From Allobosea sp. (GTDB taxonomy: Bacteria; Pseudomonadota; Alphaproteobacteria; Rhizobiales; Beijerinckiaceae): a stretch of 64,000 bases of DNA. The notes beneath the pieces were generated by a model. It had not been told where the DNA came from, made no database searches, and worked only from the letters and a program-made list of their open reading frames with translations. The first letter of the stretch is position 1, and every line of letters begins with the position of its first letter. The position numbers were made by a program, and so were the translations under genes. This document shows positions 17,694 through 26,867 of the stretch, one piece after another. The stretch covers positions 62,001-126,000 of the forward strand of contig NZ_JAFKFX010000040.1 in the NCBI RefSeq assembly GCF_017308075.1, read 5' to 3'.

Positions 17694-18632
17694 ATGGACC
17701 AGGCTGGTGCCACAGGGCGGCAGGCGCTTTCGCGCGCGCTGCAACGGCAATGCTTCTATTCGGGTAGCGATGCCCATCCGATCTATGTCGACCGGCTCGG
17801 TGCGGCCGGGGCCGGGCGCCTGCCCATCGTGCTCGTCCATGGCGGCGGCCATACCGGCGCCTGCTATCTGACCACCCCCGACGGCCGGCCCGGCTGGGCG
17901 CATGCCTTCGCCGCCTCCGGCCGCGAGGTCTTCGTGCCGGACTGGCCGGGCCATGGCCGCTCGCCGATGCGCCCGGATTTCGCGACGCTTTCGACAGTGG
18001 AGATCGCCACCGCGTTGATGCGTCTGCTCGATGAGGTCGGGCCGGCGGTGCTGCTGGTGCATTCGGCGAGCGGGCCGATGGCCTGGTGGATTGCCGAACA
18101 GGCGCCGCGGGCGGTCGCGGGAATCGTCGGTGTCGCGCCGGGCGGTCCGGCCAATCTCCTGCCTGTGCTGCCCGACGATGCCGAGGCGGTGGCGAAGCTC
18201 AGGGACGATGAGAGCCTGGGCTGTCCGGTCCGCGTCGAGGAAGACAGGCCGCTCTTCATCCCGCCCGAGTTCATGCGGGCCTACTGGGCCAACTCCGAGC
18301 GCTTCCCGAAACAGGCCTTCGAGGCCTATCGGCGCTCGATCGTGCCCGAGAGCGCCCGACTGATGAACGAGCGCTTCAATATCGGTGGCAAGGGCTTGCG
18401 GATCGGGGATCCCGCGGCGCTTTCGGCCCATCCGATCCTGATCGTCACCGGCGACAGCGACCCGCGCCATCCGCGCGCGGTCGACGAAGCGACGGCCCGC
18501 TATCTCGGCGCCGAATTCGTCTGGCTGCCGGAGCGCGGCATCACCGGCAACGGCCATATGCCGATGTGCGAGGACAACAGCGACGAGATCGCGGCCCTGA
18601 TCGTCGCCTGGCTGGAGGCCAAGGGTCTTTGA
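17694..18632 (+). CDS. Alpha/beta-hydrolase
   Basis: 312 aa alpha/beta-hydrolase-fold enzyme. Oxyanion-hole region LVHGGGHTGACY, nucleophile elbow VHSASGPMA (His-Ser-Ala-Ser-Gly with catalytic Ser), acid in VTGDSDPRHPRAV and histidine in GNGHMPMCEDN form the triad. Start ATG at 17694 follows GGGAGGAGGCG; an upstream in-frame ATG at 17673 has no ribosome-binding site. The next gene is an ABC-type binding protein 58 bases on, and a MarR regulator is divergent. The set looks like a ligand-responsive unit for taking up and hydrolysing an ester or lactone, which is inference. Confidence 0.85.
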   Translation: MDQAGATGRQALSRALQRQCFYSGSDAHPIYVDRLGAAGAGRLPIVLVHGGGHTGACYLTTPDGRPGWAHAFAASGREVFVPDWPGHGRSPMRPDFATLSTVEIATALMRLLDEVGPAVLLVHSASGPMAWWIAEQAPRAVAGIVGVAPGGPANLLPVLPDDAEAVAKLRDDESLGCPVRVEEDRPLFIPPEFMRAYWANSERFPKQAFEAYRRSIVPESARLMNERFNIGGKGLRIGDPAALSAHPILIVTGDSDPRHPRAVDEATARYLGAEFVWLPERGITGNGHMPMCEDNSDEIAALIVAWLEAKGL

Positions 18633-18690
18633 CGCGAAGAGCGCCGGCGCACGTCGCAGCCGGCGGGACAACGAGATCGGGAGGAATGTG

Positions 18691-19893
18691 ATGCGGTCGC
18701 TTCTGTTGGGCGGCGCCATGCTGGCGCTCGCCAATCTGTCGGCGCTGGCGCAGGTCAGCGACGATGTCGTGAAGATCGGCGTGCTGACCGATATGGGCGG
18801 GGTCACTGCCGACATCGGCGGCAAGGGCTCGGTGATCGCGGCCGAGCTGGCGCTGAAGGAATTCGGCGCGACCGCGCTCGGCAAGCCGATCCAGATCGTC
18901 GCCGCCGACCATCAGCACAAGGCCGATGTCGGCACCTCGATCGCCCGGCAATGGTTCGACGTCGACAAGGTCGACGCCGTCGTCGACGTTCCCAATTCGG
19001 CGGTGGCGCTGGCGCTGCAGTCGCTCGCCCGCGAGAATAAGCGGATCGTGATGTATTCCGGCGCCGGCACGACGGCGCTGAGCAATGAGCAGTGCTCGCC
19101 CTATGGCTTCCACTGGACCTACGACACCTATGGCGTGGCGCGCGGCACCGCCTCGGCCGTGGTCAAGGCCGGCGGCACCTCCTGGTTCATGCTGGCCTCC
19201 GATTATGCCTTCGGCCATCAGTTGCAGAAGGACGCGACCGATGTCGTCGAGGCCAATGGCGGCAAGGTCGTCGGCTCGGTGCGGCACCCGCTGAACAATG
19301 CCGATTTCTCCTCCTTCCTGCTGCGGGCGCAGTCCTCCGGCGCCAAGGTCGTCGGTATCGCCAATGCCGGCAACGACACCGTCAACGCGATCAAGCAGGC
19401 CGGCGAGTTCGGGCTGGCGGAGCAGGGGCAGAACCTCGCTGCGCTGATCTTCTTCCTGCAAGACGTCCACAGCCTTGGCCTCAAGGCGACGCAGGGCACC
19501 TATCTCACGACCGCTTCCTATTGGGATCTCGACGAGCCCTCGCGGGCCTGGTCGAAGCAGTTCCTCGAAAAGGCCGGGATGATGCCTTCCATGCTGCATG
19601 CCGGCGTCTACGGCTCGGTGCTGCATTATCTCAAGGCGGTGAAGCAGGCCGGCACTGACGATCCCGACAAGGTTGCTGCCGCGATGCGGGCCATGCCGAT
19701 CAACGACGCCTTCACCAAGGACGCGACGATCCGCGCCGATGGCCGTGTGCTGCGCGAGATGTATCTCGCGCGGGTCAAGAAGCCGGCGGATTCGAAGGGG
19801 CCGTGGGACTATTTCGAGATCGTTCGCAAGATCGAGCCGTCCGAAACGGCCTGGCCGCTCTCGGAAAGCCGCTGCCCGGCAGTGAAGGGCTGA
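18691..19893 (+). CDS. Branched-chain-amino-acid-type ABC substrate-binding protein (orphan)
   Basis: 400 aa periplasmic type-1 binding protein. The signal peptide MRSLLLGGAMLALANLSALA is followed by the typical VVKIGVLTDMGGVTADIGGKG. Segments AADHQHKADVGTSIARQW and MLASDYAFGHQLQKDATD match the subfamily associated with aromatic or branched acid uptake. GGGAGGAATGTG precedes the ATG at 18691. No permease or ATPase genes are adjacent, so it must use components encoded elsewhere or act as a sensor-type binder. Probably co-transcribed with the upstream hydrolase. Confidence 0.88.
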   Translation: MRSLLLGGAMLALANLSALAQVSDDVVKIGVLTDMGGVTADIGGKGSVIAAELALKEFGATALGKPIQIVAADHQHKADVGTSIARQWFDVDKVDAVVDVPNSAVALALQSLARENKRIVMYSGAGTTALSNEQCSPYGFHWTYDTYGVARGTASAVVKAGGTSWFMLASDYAFGHQLQKDATDVVEANGGKVVGSVRHPLNNADFSSFLLRAQSSGAKVVGIANAGNDTVNAIKQAGEFGLAEQGQNLAALIFFLQDVHSLGLKATQGTYLTTASYWDLDEPSRAWSKQFLEKAGMMPSMLHAGVYGSVLHYLKAVKQAGTDDPDKVAAAMRAMPINDAFTKDATIRADGRVLREMYLARVKKPADSKGPWDYFEIVRKIEPSETAWPLSESRCPAVKG

Positions 19894-19897
19894 GCCC

Positions 19898-20317
19898 TCA
19901 GAGCGGGGCGAGGTCCTTGAGCCAGCGCGTGCGTTCGGCCGTGACCTGCATCAGGCAGCTCTGATCGGCGAGCGCGGCCATGGTGCCGCGGTCGCCGAGC
20001 CGGGACATGAAGGAGCAGCTGGAATCGCGATAGGCGAGCCAGGCGCGCTGGGCGTCGCGTAGCAGGTTGCGCTGCGCCGGTTCGAGCCCGTTCGTCGCCG
20101 CGCGATAGGCGGCGTTGAGGGCCGCGTCGAGCCTGACATATTCGGCGCTGCCGCAGTCGAGCATGGCGACGGTGACGCCGCCGGATTTGTCCATGCAGGC
20201 CTTGTAGGCCGGCGAGGAATCGCCCTCGGACGCTCGCCCCTGGGCGCCGGCCGCGGCGGGGGCGCAGAGCAGGGCGGCGACGAGCAGGCGCCCGGCTCCG
20301 CGGTTCTTCCACGACAT
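19898..20317 (-). CDS. LprI-like (DUF1311) exported protein
   Basis: 139 aa. Signal peptide (LLVAALLCAPAAAGAQG) then a domain with four cysteines (YKACMDKSGG, MLDCGSAEY, SSCSFMS, QSCLMQVTAERTRWL) and the family motif RLDAALNAAYRAA...AQRAWLAYRDSSC, characteristic of the DUF1311/LprI group; LprI itself is a lysozyme inhibitor in Mycobacterium. Start ATG opposite 20317. Convergent with the binding protein gene and just downstream of the aminotransferase gene on the same strand (14 bases between them), so possibly in an operon with it. Confidence 0.82.
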   Translation of the reverse strand: MSWKNRGAGRLLVAALLCAPAAAGAQGRASEGDSSPAYKACMDKSGGVTVAMLDCGSAEYVRLDAALNAAYRAATNGLEPAQRNLLRDAQRAWLAYRDSSCSFMSRLGDRGTMAALADQSCLMQVTAERTRWLKDLAPL

Positions 20318-20334
20318 CAACGATCTCCCTGTCG

Positions 20335-21519
20335 TCAGAGCGAAAAGCCCTGCAGCCTGTCGCCGAGCTCGCCGAGCCGGTCTGCACCGACATTGGCGAT
20401 GGCGATGCGCAGATGTCGCTCCTGTCCGGGGCCGAAATAAGGGCCGGGCAAAGCGAGCACGCCGCGCTCCTGCACCAGGCGGCGGACGACCTCGGCTGCG
20501 GGAACAGCTTCGAAGGGATGGGCGAGATAGGCGAAATAGGCGCCGGCTGCGAGGACGCTCCAGCCGTTGAGCGGCGCCATCGTCCTGCGGAACAGCACGG
20601 CGCGTGCGTTGATCTCGCTGCGGTTGGCCTCGCGCCAGGCACGGATGCCGTCGATGCCCCAGGCGATGGCGCCCTGACCGGCCCGGACAGGGCTGATCTG
20701 GATGCAGTCGAGCACCTTGCCGATCTGCGCCAGCACATCGGTGCCGGCGGTGATCGCGCCGAGCCGCCAGCCGGGAACCGCATAGGCCTTGGAGAAGCTG
20801 TAGAGGCCGATCAGCGAATCACGCCAGTCGCTTGCGGCGAAGAGCTCATGCGAGCGGCCAGCCCCGTCCGGCAGGAAATCGCGATAGGTCTCGTCGAGTA
20901 CGAGCCAGATCTTGCGCCGGCGGCAGAGCGCGGCGAAGGCGGCGATGGTGGCAGGCGGATAGACCGCGCCGGTCGGGTTGTTCGGGGTCACCAGCACGAT
21001 GGCGCGGGTGCGCTCGTCGATCAGGCTCTCGGCGGTCGCGATATCGGGCACGAAGGCCTGTGCGGGATCGCAGGGCAGCGGGCGCGGCTCGACGCCGAGC
21101 ATGTTCAGCGTCATCTCATGATTGAAGTACCAGGGCGTCGGCAGCAGCACATTGTCGCCGGCCCGGGCCACCGCCATCATCGTCACGACATATGCCTGGT
21201 TGCAGCCGGCCGTGATCGCGATCTCCTCCGGCGAGATCGGCGCGCCATAGAAGGCGCTGGTCTCGGCGGCATAGGCCTCGCGCAAGGCAAGGTCGCCGGT
21301 GATGGCGCCGTAGCGGGTCTGGTCGGGCCGGCCGGCCGCCTCGGCGAGGCGCTCCAGCAGCGCCGCGGGCGGTGGTGAGCCCGGCACGGCCTGCGACAGG
21401 TCGATCAGCGGGCCGCTGCGGCCGTCATAGGCTCGTGCCCAGCCCTGCGCCTCGGGAATCGGCGGGGTCGCGGTGTCGATGAGATCGGGGTTCAGCGGGG
21501 TGGGGGACGGCGAAGGCAT
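20335..21519 (-). CDS. PLP-dependent class I/II aminotransferase
   Basis: 394 aa fold-type I aminotransferase. The PLP lysine is in SFSKAYAVPGWRLG; the phosphate and ring contacts are in ITAGCNQAYVVTM, VTPNNPTGAVYPP and LVLDETYRDF. Start opposite 21519 gives MPSPSPTPLNPDL; the longer open frame upstream has no family resemblance. Substrate not inferable; the family includes aspartate and aromatic aminotransferases. Divergent from the sirtuin gene with about 120 bases between. Confidence 0.88.
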   Translation of the reverse strand: MPSPSPTPLNPDLIDTATPPIPEAQGWARAYDGRSGPLIDLSQAVPGSPPPAALLERLAEAAGRPDQTRYGAITGDLALREAYAAETSAFYGAPISPEEIAITAGCNQAYVVTMMAVARAGDNVLLPTPWYFNHEMTLNMLGVEPRPLPCDPAQAFVPDIATAESLIDERTRAIVLVTPNNPTGAVYPPATIAAFAALCRRRKIWLVLDETYRDFLPDGAGRSHELFAASDWRDSLIGLYSFSKAYAVPGWRLGAITAGTDVLAQIGKVLDCIQISPVRAGQGAIAWGIDGIRAWREANRSEINARAVLFRRTMAPLNGWSVLAAGAYFAYLAHPFEAVPAAEVVRRLVQERGVLALPGPYFGPGQERHLRIAIANVGADRLGELGDRLQGFSL

Positions 21520-21637
21520 GGCCGAGCTTTGCGGCGGCGACGGCCTGCCGTCAACGCCCACGACCCGGCGGTCTTGGAGCGCGGGACGCACACCGCCATA
21601 TTCGTCGGAAAGCAATGACGATCCGGAGCCCGGCGGC

Positions 21638-22393
21638 ATGGATGAAGAGACACAGGACGCGATCGGGGAACTGCATGCGATGCTCGACCGCGCCCGGGTG
21701 ATCGTGCCCTTCACCGGCGCCGGCATCTCGACCGAATCGGGCGTGCCCGATTTCCGTTCGCCGGGCTCGCCCTGGATGATCAACAAGCCGATCCCGTTCG
21801 ATGTGTTCGTCCACAGCCGCGAGGCCAGGGTCGAGGCCTGGCGGCGCAAGTTCGCCATGGACGATCATTGCCCGGACGCCAGGCCCAATCGCGGCCATCG
21901 CGCGCTGGCGACGCTGGTCGCGGAAGGGCGCTCGCCCGGTGTGATCACCCAGAATATCGACGGGCTGCACCAGGCCTCGGGCATCGCCGAGGAGGCGGTG
22001 ATCGAGCTGCACGGAAACGGTACCTACGCGACCTGCCTGAGCTGCGGCTGGCGCCATGAACTCGCGGCGATCCGGCGGGAATTCGAAGCCTCGGACGAGC
22101 CGCCGGACTGCACGATGTGCGGCGGCGTGGTGAAGGCCGCGACGATCTCCTTCGGTCAGCAGATGCCGCAGCGGCAGATGCTGCGCGCCCATGAGATGAC
22201 GCTTTCGGCCGATCTCTATCTCGTCGCCGGCTCGTCGCTGGTCGTGTTCCCGGCGGCGAGCTTTCCGGTCGTTGCCAAGCGCAACGGCGCCAAGCTCGTG
22301 ATCCTCAACCGCGAGCCGACCGATCTCGACCCGATCGCCGATCTCGTGGTGCGGGCTGAGATCGGTGTGGCGCTGGCGCGGCTGGCGAACTGA
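21638..22393 (+). CDS. Sir2-family NAD-dependent protein deacylase
   Basis: 251 aa sirtuin. NAD-binding motif PFTGAGISTESGVPDFRS, catalytic histidine in ELHGNGTYATC, zinc-binding cysteines as two C-x2-C pairs (CLSCGW and CTMCGG), and the VAGSSLVVFPAASFP, NREPTDLD and NIDGLHQ motifs are all present. It removes acyl groups from protein lysines using NAD+. Start ATG at 21638. Convergent with the following MpaB-type gene. Confidence 0.94.
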   Translation: MDEETQDAIGELHAMLDRARVIVPFTGAGISTESGVPDFRSPGSPWMINKPIPFDVFVHSREARVEAWRRKFAMDDHCPDARPNRGHRALATLVAEGRSPGVITQNIDGLHQASGIAEEAVIELHGNGTYATCLSCGWRHELAAIRREFEASDEPPDCTMCGGVVKAATISFGQQMPQRQMLRAHEMTLSADLYLVAGSSLVVFPAASFPVVAKRNGAKLVILNREPTDLDPIADLVVRAEIGVALARLAN

Positions 22394-22433
22394 ACGGCCG
22401 CGGCCGGCACGCGGCGTCCGCGGCGCCGCCCGC

Positions 22434-23834
22434 TCAGCTCGACCTGCGTGTCGCGGCCGTGGAGGCGGGCTGGTCGCTTGCCGGCTGGCCAGGCGTCGGA
22501 TGCGGTGCGGAGGGCGCATTCGGTCGATAGGCCGATGCATCCGTCGTGAAATGGGCATGCCCCCAGGCGGCGAGCTGCTTGCGGATGATCGCGACGAGAC
22601 GCCGATCCACTGCAGCCGAGAGCATCGGGACGTTCATGGCCAGCTTGTAGGCCAGCATGCGGCTGCCTGCGACCGCCGCGGCGATGCCGTAGCAGGCCTT
22701 GTCCAGCGTGTCGGGAACCACGCCCATGCTCGCAGCCTTCGCCTTGTCCCCGCCGGCATAGTTCTTGACGAAGAACACCTTCGAGAAGCCTTTCTCGACG
22801 CGGTCGAAAATGCGTGACGGGAGGGACTCGTCCGCCGGGAGATAGGCGCCGATCGTCGCGCGCAGCAGGCTGCCGCAGGTCTCGTCGTCGAAGCCTGAGC
22901 GCAATGTCGCAAGGCCCGCGGCCATCAGCGTCACGATCTCCTTCGGCGTCGTCCCCAGCAGCGCCTCGGGCAGGCCGAGCAGATAGCAGCGGTAGCGGCT
23001 GAGCTCGACGCGGGCGCGTTCCTCCGGCGTGAACTCGCTGCGGCCCTCACGCAGAATCGCGGCCGACATCATGGTGACCCCGATGAGACCGGCCGGCATC
23101 TGGTCGACCTGCGGGATCGGGATACCGTAGACCGAGACGTCCCAGCGGCCCTTGCGCATGGCGTTGAAGCGCACCATCGAATGCATCAGACGGACCATCG
23201 CCGCCGCGCGGAAGCCCTCGCCGCCACGGGCGAGCGCTCCGGGCAGCACCGAGGTCGCGAAGAACGTCGCCGTCTCCTTGACGCGCCTTGCGGCGCTTTC
23301 GTTGGAGAGAGTCCCTGTCAGCGCCATCGGCAGTGCCGCATAACGGTTCATGAAGGTCGCGATGAAGGCGGCGCGGATGGCGATCGGGCTCATGATCGCC
23401 ATGGGTGCGCGTTCGATGCGCGCGCCTTCCTCGACCAGGGCCATGTCGAGCCAGTCGGGGACGGTCTCCATCGCCGCGATGAAGTCGCGCAGTTGCGGCG
23501 GGGCGTCAGGGACGGAATCGATGCCGTGCCGGCAGGCCTGGTCGAGCATCTCGATCAGCCGCTTGAAGCCATGTTCCGGCATCAGGGCGGCATAGGGATC
23601 GGCCACGCGGTCGCCCATGAAGGTGTAGGCGCGGACCAGTGTCATCAGGCCGTCATCGGCCAGAAGCTGCGCGCGCTCGGCCTCGGTGGCGGTTCGCAGC
23701 TCGTTGGGATCGCTGGCCGCGCCGGCGAAGCGCTCAGGCAGGGCATCGAAGTCCACGGCTCCGTAGATCGAGGGCGTCACATCCGCCTGCGACCGCACCT
23801 GATCCCAAATCTGCTGCTTGTACATCCTGCTCAT
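22434..23834 (-). CDS. Oxygenase MpaB-family (DUF2236) protein
   Basis: 466 aa, most of it the MpaB/latex-clearing-protein-like alpha-helical domain: an arginine/acid-rich region (ERAPMAIMSPIAIRAAFIATF), VKETATFFATSVLPGAL, RLMHSMVRFNAMR and DVSVYGIPIPQVDQM. Characterised relatives bind b-type heme and oxidise lipids or polyisoprenes; the histidine in RLMHSMVR is a plausible heme or active-site residue. The C-terminal ~35 residues are Pro/Ser/Thr-rich. Start opposite 23834 (MSRMYKQQIW) has GCGGG before it; 23825 is an alternative. Confidence 0.75.
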   Translation of the reverse strand: MSRMYKQQIWDQVRSQADVTPSIYGAVDFDALPERFAGAASDPNELRTATEAERAQLLADDGLMTLVRAYTFMGDRVADPYAALMPEHGFKRLIEMLDQACRHGIDSVPDAPPQLRDFIAAMETVPDWLDMALVEEGARIERAPMAIMSPIAIRAAFIATFMNRYAALPMALTGTLSNESAARRVKETATFFATSVLPGALARGGEGFRAAAMVRLMHSMVRFNAMRKGRWDVSVYGIPIPQVDQMPAGLIGVTMMSAAILREGRSEFTPEERARVELSRYRCYLLGLPEALLGTTPKEIVTLMAAGLATLRSGFDDETCGSLLRATIGAYLPADESLPSRIFDRVEKGFSKVFFVKNYAGGDKAKAASMGVVPDTLDKACYGIAAAVAGSRMLAYKLAMNVPMLSAAVDRRLVAIIRKQLAAWGHAHFTTDASAYRPNAPSAPHPTPGQPASDQPASTAATRRSS

Positions 23835-24195
23835 CCCGCTTGGAGCCGTTTCACAGCGGCCACCCGGAGCCACGTGGGCACACCATAGGCAGCCGCGCTT
23901 AACCTGGGCTTACCCAACGTTTCTTGTCGTGACGGCCCGCGCGCAGCCCCGACGATGCGGGTGGCTGTCGGCCTGCGATCACGAGCCTGGCCCTGCATCG
24001 CGCCGGCATTTCGCCTGTCGCGGCGGAGTCCGGGCGAGCCGTCGACCATAGGGGCGAAGGCCGGCCCGAGGGCGGCCATCCCAGTATATTTTCGGCCTCG
24101 ATCATGTGGATGAAAGGGTTGGCGCTGTTTCGCGAGTCCGCTGCGGTGCTATCGTCGCAAGACGAATCAGATTTCGCATCGGAGATGAGCGGCAC
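23835..24195. other. Intergenic region, divergent MpaB gene and cold-shock gene
   Basis: 361 bases. Contains the 5' region of both genes. AGTATATTTT near 24073-24082 is the only AT-rich patch. Short frames here show no conserved features. No clear -35/-10 pair or RNA structure could be assigned; cold-shock genes often have long structured leaders. Confidence 0.5.
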
Positions 24196-24810
24196 ATGTC
24201 CGACGAGTACGGCGATGGTGGGAGGCCCCCACTCGGACCGATCCAATCGCTCAACCGGGTCGTGCGGCTCGACGGCCCCGAGGCTGGCTTCGTCGATGCA
24301 GGCGTCGAGCTGGCGGGCTACGTCAAATGGTTCGACGTCAGCAAGGGCTACGGCTTCGTCGTGCCGGAAGATGGCGGCAGCGACATCCTCGTCCATGTCA
24401 CGATTCTGAAGCGCGACGGCTTCAACGCCATCGCCGAAGGCGCGCGCATCGTTCTCGAAGTGGTCGCGAAGGCGCGTGGTCGCCAGGCGATCCGGGTGCT
24501 CTCGATCGACACCTCCGCCGGGCGTCATCCGGCGGAAATGCCGATGCCGCGCACCAATGCCACGGTGACACCGACCAGCGGGCTCGAGCGCATGGTGGTG
24601 AAATGGTTCAACCGGCTGCGCGGCTTCGGCTTCGTCTCGGCCGGCGAGGGCGCGCCCGACATCTTCGTCCATATGGAGACGCTGCGCCGCTACGGCATCG
24701 TCGAGCTGATCCCCGGCCAGACGGTTCTGGTTCGCTATGGGCCGGGGCCGAAGGGGCTGATGGCCGCCGAGATCAGGCTCGAGCAGGGCGGGCCACCCAG
24801 CTCGCATTGA
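24196..24810 (+). CDS. Double cold-shock-domain protein
   Basis: 204 aa with two cold-shock (OB-fold) domains. The first (about residues 35-100) has GYVKWFDVSKGYGFVVPEDG and DILVHVTILKRDG; the second (about 133-200) has VVKWFNRLRGFGFVSAGEG and DIFVHMETLRRYG. RNP1-like KGYGFV and RGFGFV and RNP2-like DILVHV and DIFVHM are intact, so each can bind single-stranded RNA or DNA. Two-domain forms of about 200 aa are common in Hyphomicrobiales. Start ATG at 24196 (MSDEYGDGG); a strong terminator follows at 24828, so it is monocistronic. Confidence 0.9.
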   Translation: MSDEYGDGGRPPLGPIQSLNRVVRLDGPEAGFVDAGVELAGYVKWFDVSKGYGFVVPEDGGSDILVHVTILKRDGFNAIAEGARIVLEVVAKARGRQAIRVLSIDTSAGRHPAEMPMPRTNATVTPTSGLERMVVKWFNRLRGFGFVSAGEGAPDIFVHMETLRRYGIVELIPGQTVLVRYGPGPKGLMAAEIRLEQGGPPSSH

Positions 24811-24827
24811 GAAGAAAAATCTCTCGG

Positions 24828-24852
24828 AAGGGCGCCTTCGGGCGCCTTTTTT
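24828..24852 (+). terminator. Rho-independent terminator of cold-shock gene
   Basis: AAGGGCGCC-TTCG-GGCGCC followed by six T. Very stable GGCGCC stem with a UUCG-type tetraloop, 18 bases after the stop codon. Confidence 0.9.
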
Positions 24853-24890
24853 GTTGCGTGCCGGACATGCACGGCAGCACGGCCGGTTAA

Positions 24891-24921
24891 TTGACGTAAA
24901 TTTATGTGAAATATCTAAATT
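24891..24921 (+). promoter_or_regulatory. AT-rich pocket with candidate promoter for HPP gene
   Basis: TTGACG (24891-24896) followed about 18 bases later by CTAAAT in the only AT-rich stretch of the region; a TATATTATA box lies at 24943-24951. The HPP-family gene begins at 25027. The exact start point is uncertain. Confidence 0.35.
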
Positions 24922-25026
24922 TCCGTTGAGTTGTGCGCAATGTATATTATAGAGGCGGCCCGATACTGAAATGGGGGCTGCCTCGCGCGACCGGCTGGTC
25001 GGGAGGGCTGCTCCGGAGAGCCGGCC

Positions 25027-25704
25027 GTGAAGCTGTTCCACCCGATCCTGGCTGGCGCGACATTGGCCGAGCGCACCGCGGCCTGCGCCGGCGTGTTTGC
25101 CGCGATCGCGCTCACCGCCGCGGCCGGCTTTGCCTTCCCCGTCCATGCACCGCTCGTCCTGGCGCCGATCGGGGCTTCGGCGGTCCTGGTCTTCGTGGTA
25201 CCGGCGAGTCCGCTTGCGCAGCCCTGGCCGGTGATCGGTGGCAACGTGATCTCCGCCTTCGTGGGGCTCGCCGCCGGCTGGGCCGTGCCTGACCTGACGA
25301 TCGCGGCTGCGCTGGCCGTCGCGCTCGCCATCGCGGCGATGTCACTGACGCGCTCGCTGCACCCGCCAGGTGGCGCAGTCGCGCTCACCGCCGTGCTCGG
25401 CGGGCCGGTCGTCATGGAGTGGGGGCTGTTATTCCCCTTCGTGCCGGTCGGGCTGTGCTCGCTCTCGCTGGTCGCGCTCGGCGTAGCCTTCCACGGCCTC
25501 ACGCGCCGCAGCTATCCGCATCGTCACATGACGGCCGGCCATGCGCCGCCTCAGCCGGAGCCGCCGGGGACGTTCAGCCCCTCTGACATCGATGAGGCCC
25601 TGGCGCAGATGGGCGATTCCCTCGACATCGCCCGCGAGGATCTCGATCTGCTGCTGCAATATGCCGAGGCGAACGCGATGCGCAGACAGGCCCTGCGGTC
25701 ATGA
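25027..25704 (+). CDS. HPP-family integral membrane protein
   Basis: 225 aa. Four membrane segments in the N-terminal ~165 residues with the family signature SLHPPGGAVALTAVLGGP and the typical APIGASAVLVFVVPASPLAQPW and VIGGNVISAFVGLAAGW. The C-terminal ~60 residues are soluble (DIDEALAQMGDSLDIAREDLD); longer family members carry CBS domains here, which are absent. Some HPP proteins transport nitrite into chloroplasts; no ligand is shown here. Start is GTG at 25027. Confidence 0.85.
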   Translation: MKLFHPILAGATLAERTAACAGVFAAIALTAAAGFAFPVHAPLVLAPIGASAVLVFVVPASPLAQPWPVIGGNVISAFVGLAAGWAVPDLTIAAALAVALAIAAMSLTRSLHPPGGAVALTAVLGGPVVMEWGLLFPFVPVGLCSLSLVALGVAFHGLTRRSYPHRHMTAGHAPPQPEPPGTFSPSDIDEALAQMGDSLDIAREDLDLLLQYAEANAMRRQALRS

Positions 25705-25810
25705 GGGATTTCGCTCGGCTCGGATTTTTCGAGGCGAAACGAAAAATTTGAGCGATTCCGTTTCATCCGGTCTCAGGGAACCGTGGCAAAGGTGATCTCG
25801 TTGCGAGGAT

Positions 25811-26860
25811 ATGCCGATCACCGTGCTACTGATCACCGACCGCCCAGAACAATCTCACAAGCTCGACCGGCTGCTGTCGCTGTGGGGACCTTGCGCCGTG
25901 GTCGACCTGAACCGGCCGGTGGCGGTGCGGCCGGCGTCGCGGCATTTGCTGATCAGCGATGTCGACCTGTCCAACCGTGCCTCGGTCGAGGCGGTACGGC
26001 GCACGCTCGCCAGCCATAGAAGTGCCGGAACTCCGTTCCTGTGCCTGCTGCGCGACCCCTCGCCACGGACGGCCGTGCAGGCCAATGCGATTGGCGCCAG
26101 TGCCGTGCTCTCGGCCGATGCGCCGGCCAAGGTTCTGCTCGGCGAGGTTGGCCGGATGCTCAATGGGGCCGGGGATTCGCAGCCGGTCCAGCAGCAATTC
26201 GTCGCGGCCTCGGTCGTCGTAGCCGACATGCTGGAGCGGGCGGCGAGGGGCGATGCTCTGTCCCCGGCGGCGCTCGATGGCGGCATCGAGGCGATCAATC
26301 GCGCCGCCGACCAGCGCGATCTCGGCGCCTGGCTCGACATGGTCTGGAGCCATGACGATGCCACCTATCAGCATTGCCTGCTGGTCGCCGGCCTCGCCGC
26401 TGCCTTCGCGGAGCGGCTCAGCTTTCCCGAAACTGCGCGCCGGCTGGTGACCGGAGCGGCGCTTCTGCACGATGTCGGCAAAGCGCGCATCCCGCTCGCC
26501 ATCCTGCACAAGCCGGGCGCGCTGACGGCGGAAGAGATGCGGATCGTGCGCGAGCATCCGCGGGTCGGCTACGAGATGCTGCGCAGGCAGGGCGGATTCG
26601 AGCGCGAGATCGTCGACGCCGCCTATAGCCATCACGAATATCTCGACGGTTCCGGCTACCCGCGCGGCCTGCGTGCCGACGAGATCTCCGATCTGGTGCG
26701 GATGATCACCATTTGCGACGTCTATGCGGCGCTGATCGAGCGGCGCTCCTACAAGGCGCCGATGGCGCCCGAGCAGGCCTACGGTACCCTGGCGGCCATG
26801 ACCGGCAAGCTCGATTCCGATCTGCTGCGCGCCTTCCGGCAGGTCGTGCTGCCGAACTGA
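25811..26860 (+). CDS. HD-GYP domain protein (putative c-di-GMP phosphodiesterase)
   Basis: 349 aa. The N-terminal ~115 residues look like a degenerate receiver domain (ITVLLITDRPEQSHKLDRLL ... LLISDVDL), followed by a linker and a C-terminal HD-GYP domain: HD in LLHDVGKARIP (residues 218-228) and the GYP block HHEYLDGSGYPRGL (274-287). Both metal-binding motifs are intact, so c-di-GMP hydrolysis to pGpG/GMP is likely. Start ATG at 25811 with GAGGAT before it. Convergent with erpA. Confidence 0.9.
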   Translation: MPITVLLITDRPEQSHKLDRLLSLWGPCAVVDLNRPVAVRPASRHLLISDVDLSNRASVEAVRRTLASHRSAGTPFLCLLRDPSPRTAVQANAIGASAVLSADAPAKVLLGEVGRMLNGAGDSQPVQQQFVAASVVVADMLERAARGDALSPAALDGGIEAINRAADQRDLGAWLDMVWSHDDATYQHCLLVAGLAAAFAERLSFPETARRLVTGAALLHDVGKARIPLAILHKPGALTAEEMRIVREHPRVGYEMLRRQGGFEREIVDAAYSHHEYLDGSGYPRGLRADEISDLVRMITICDVYAALIERRSYKAPMAPEQAYGTLAAMTGKLDSDLLRAFRQVVLPN

Positions 26861-26867
26861 CCGGACT

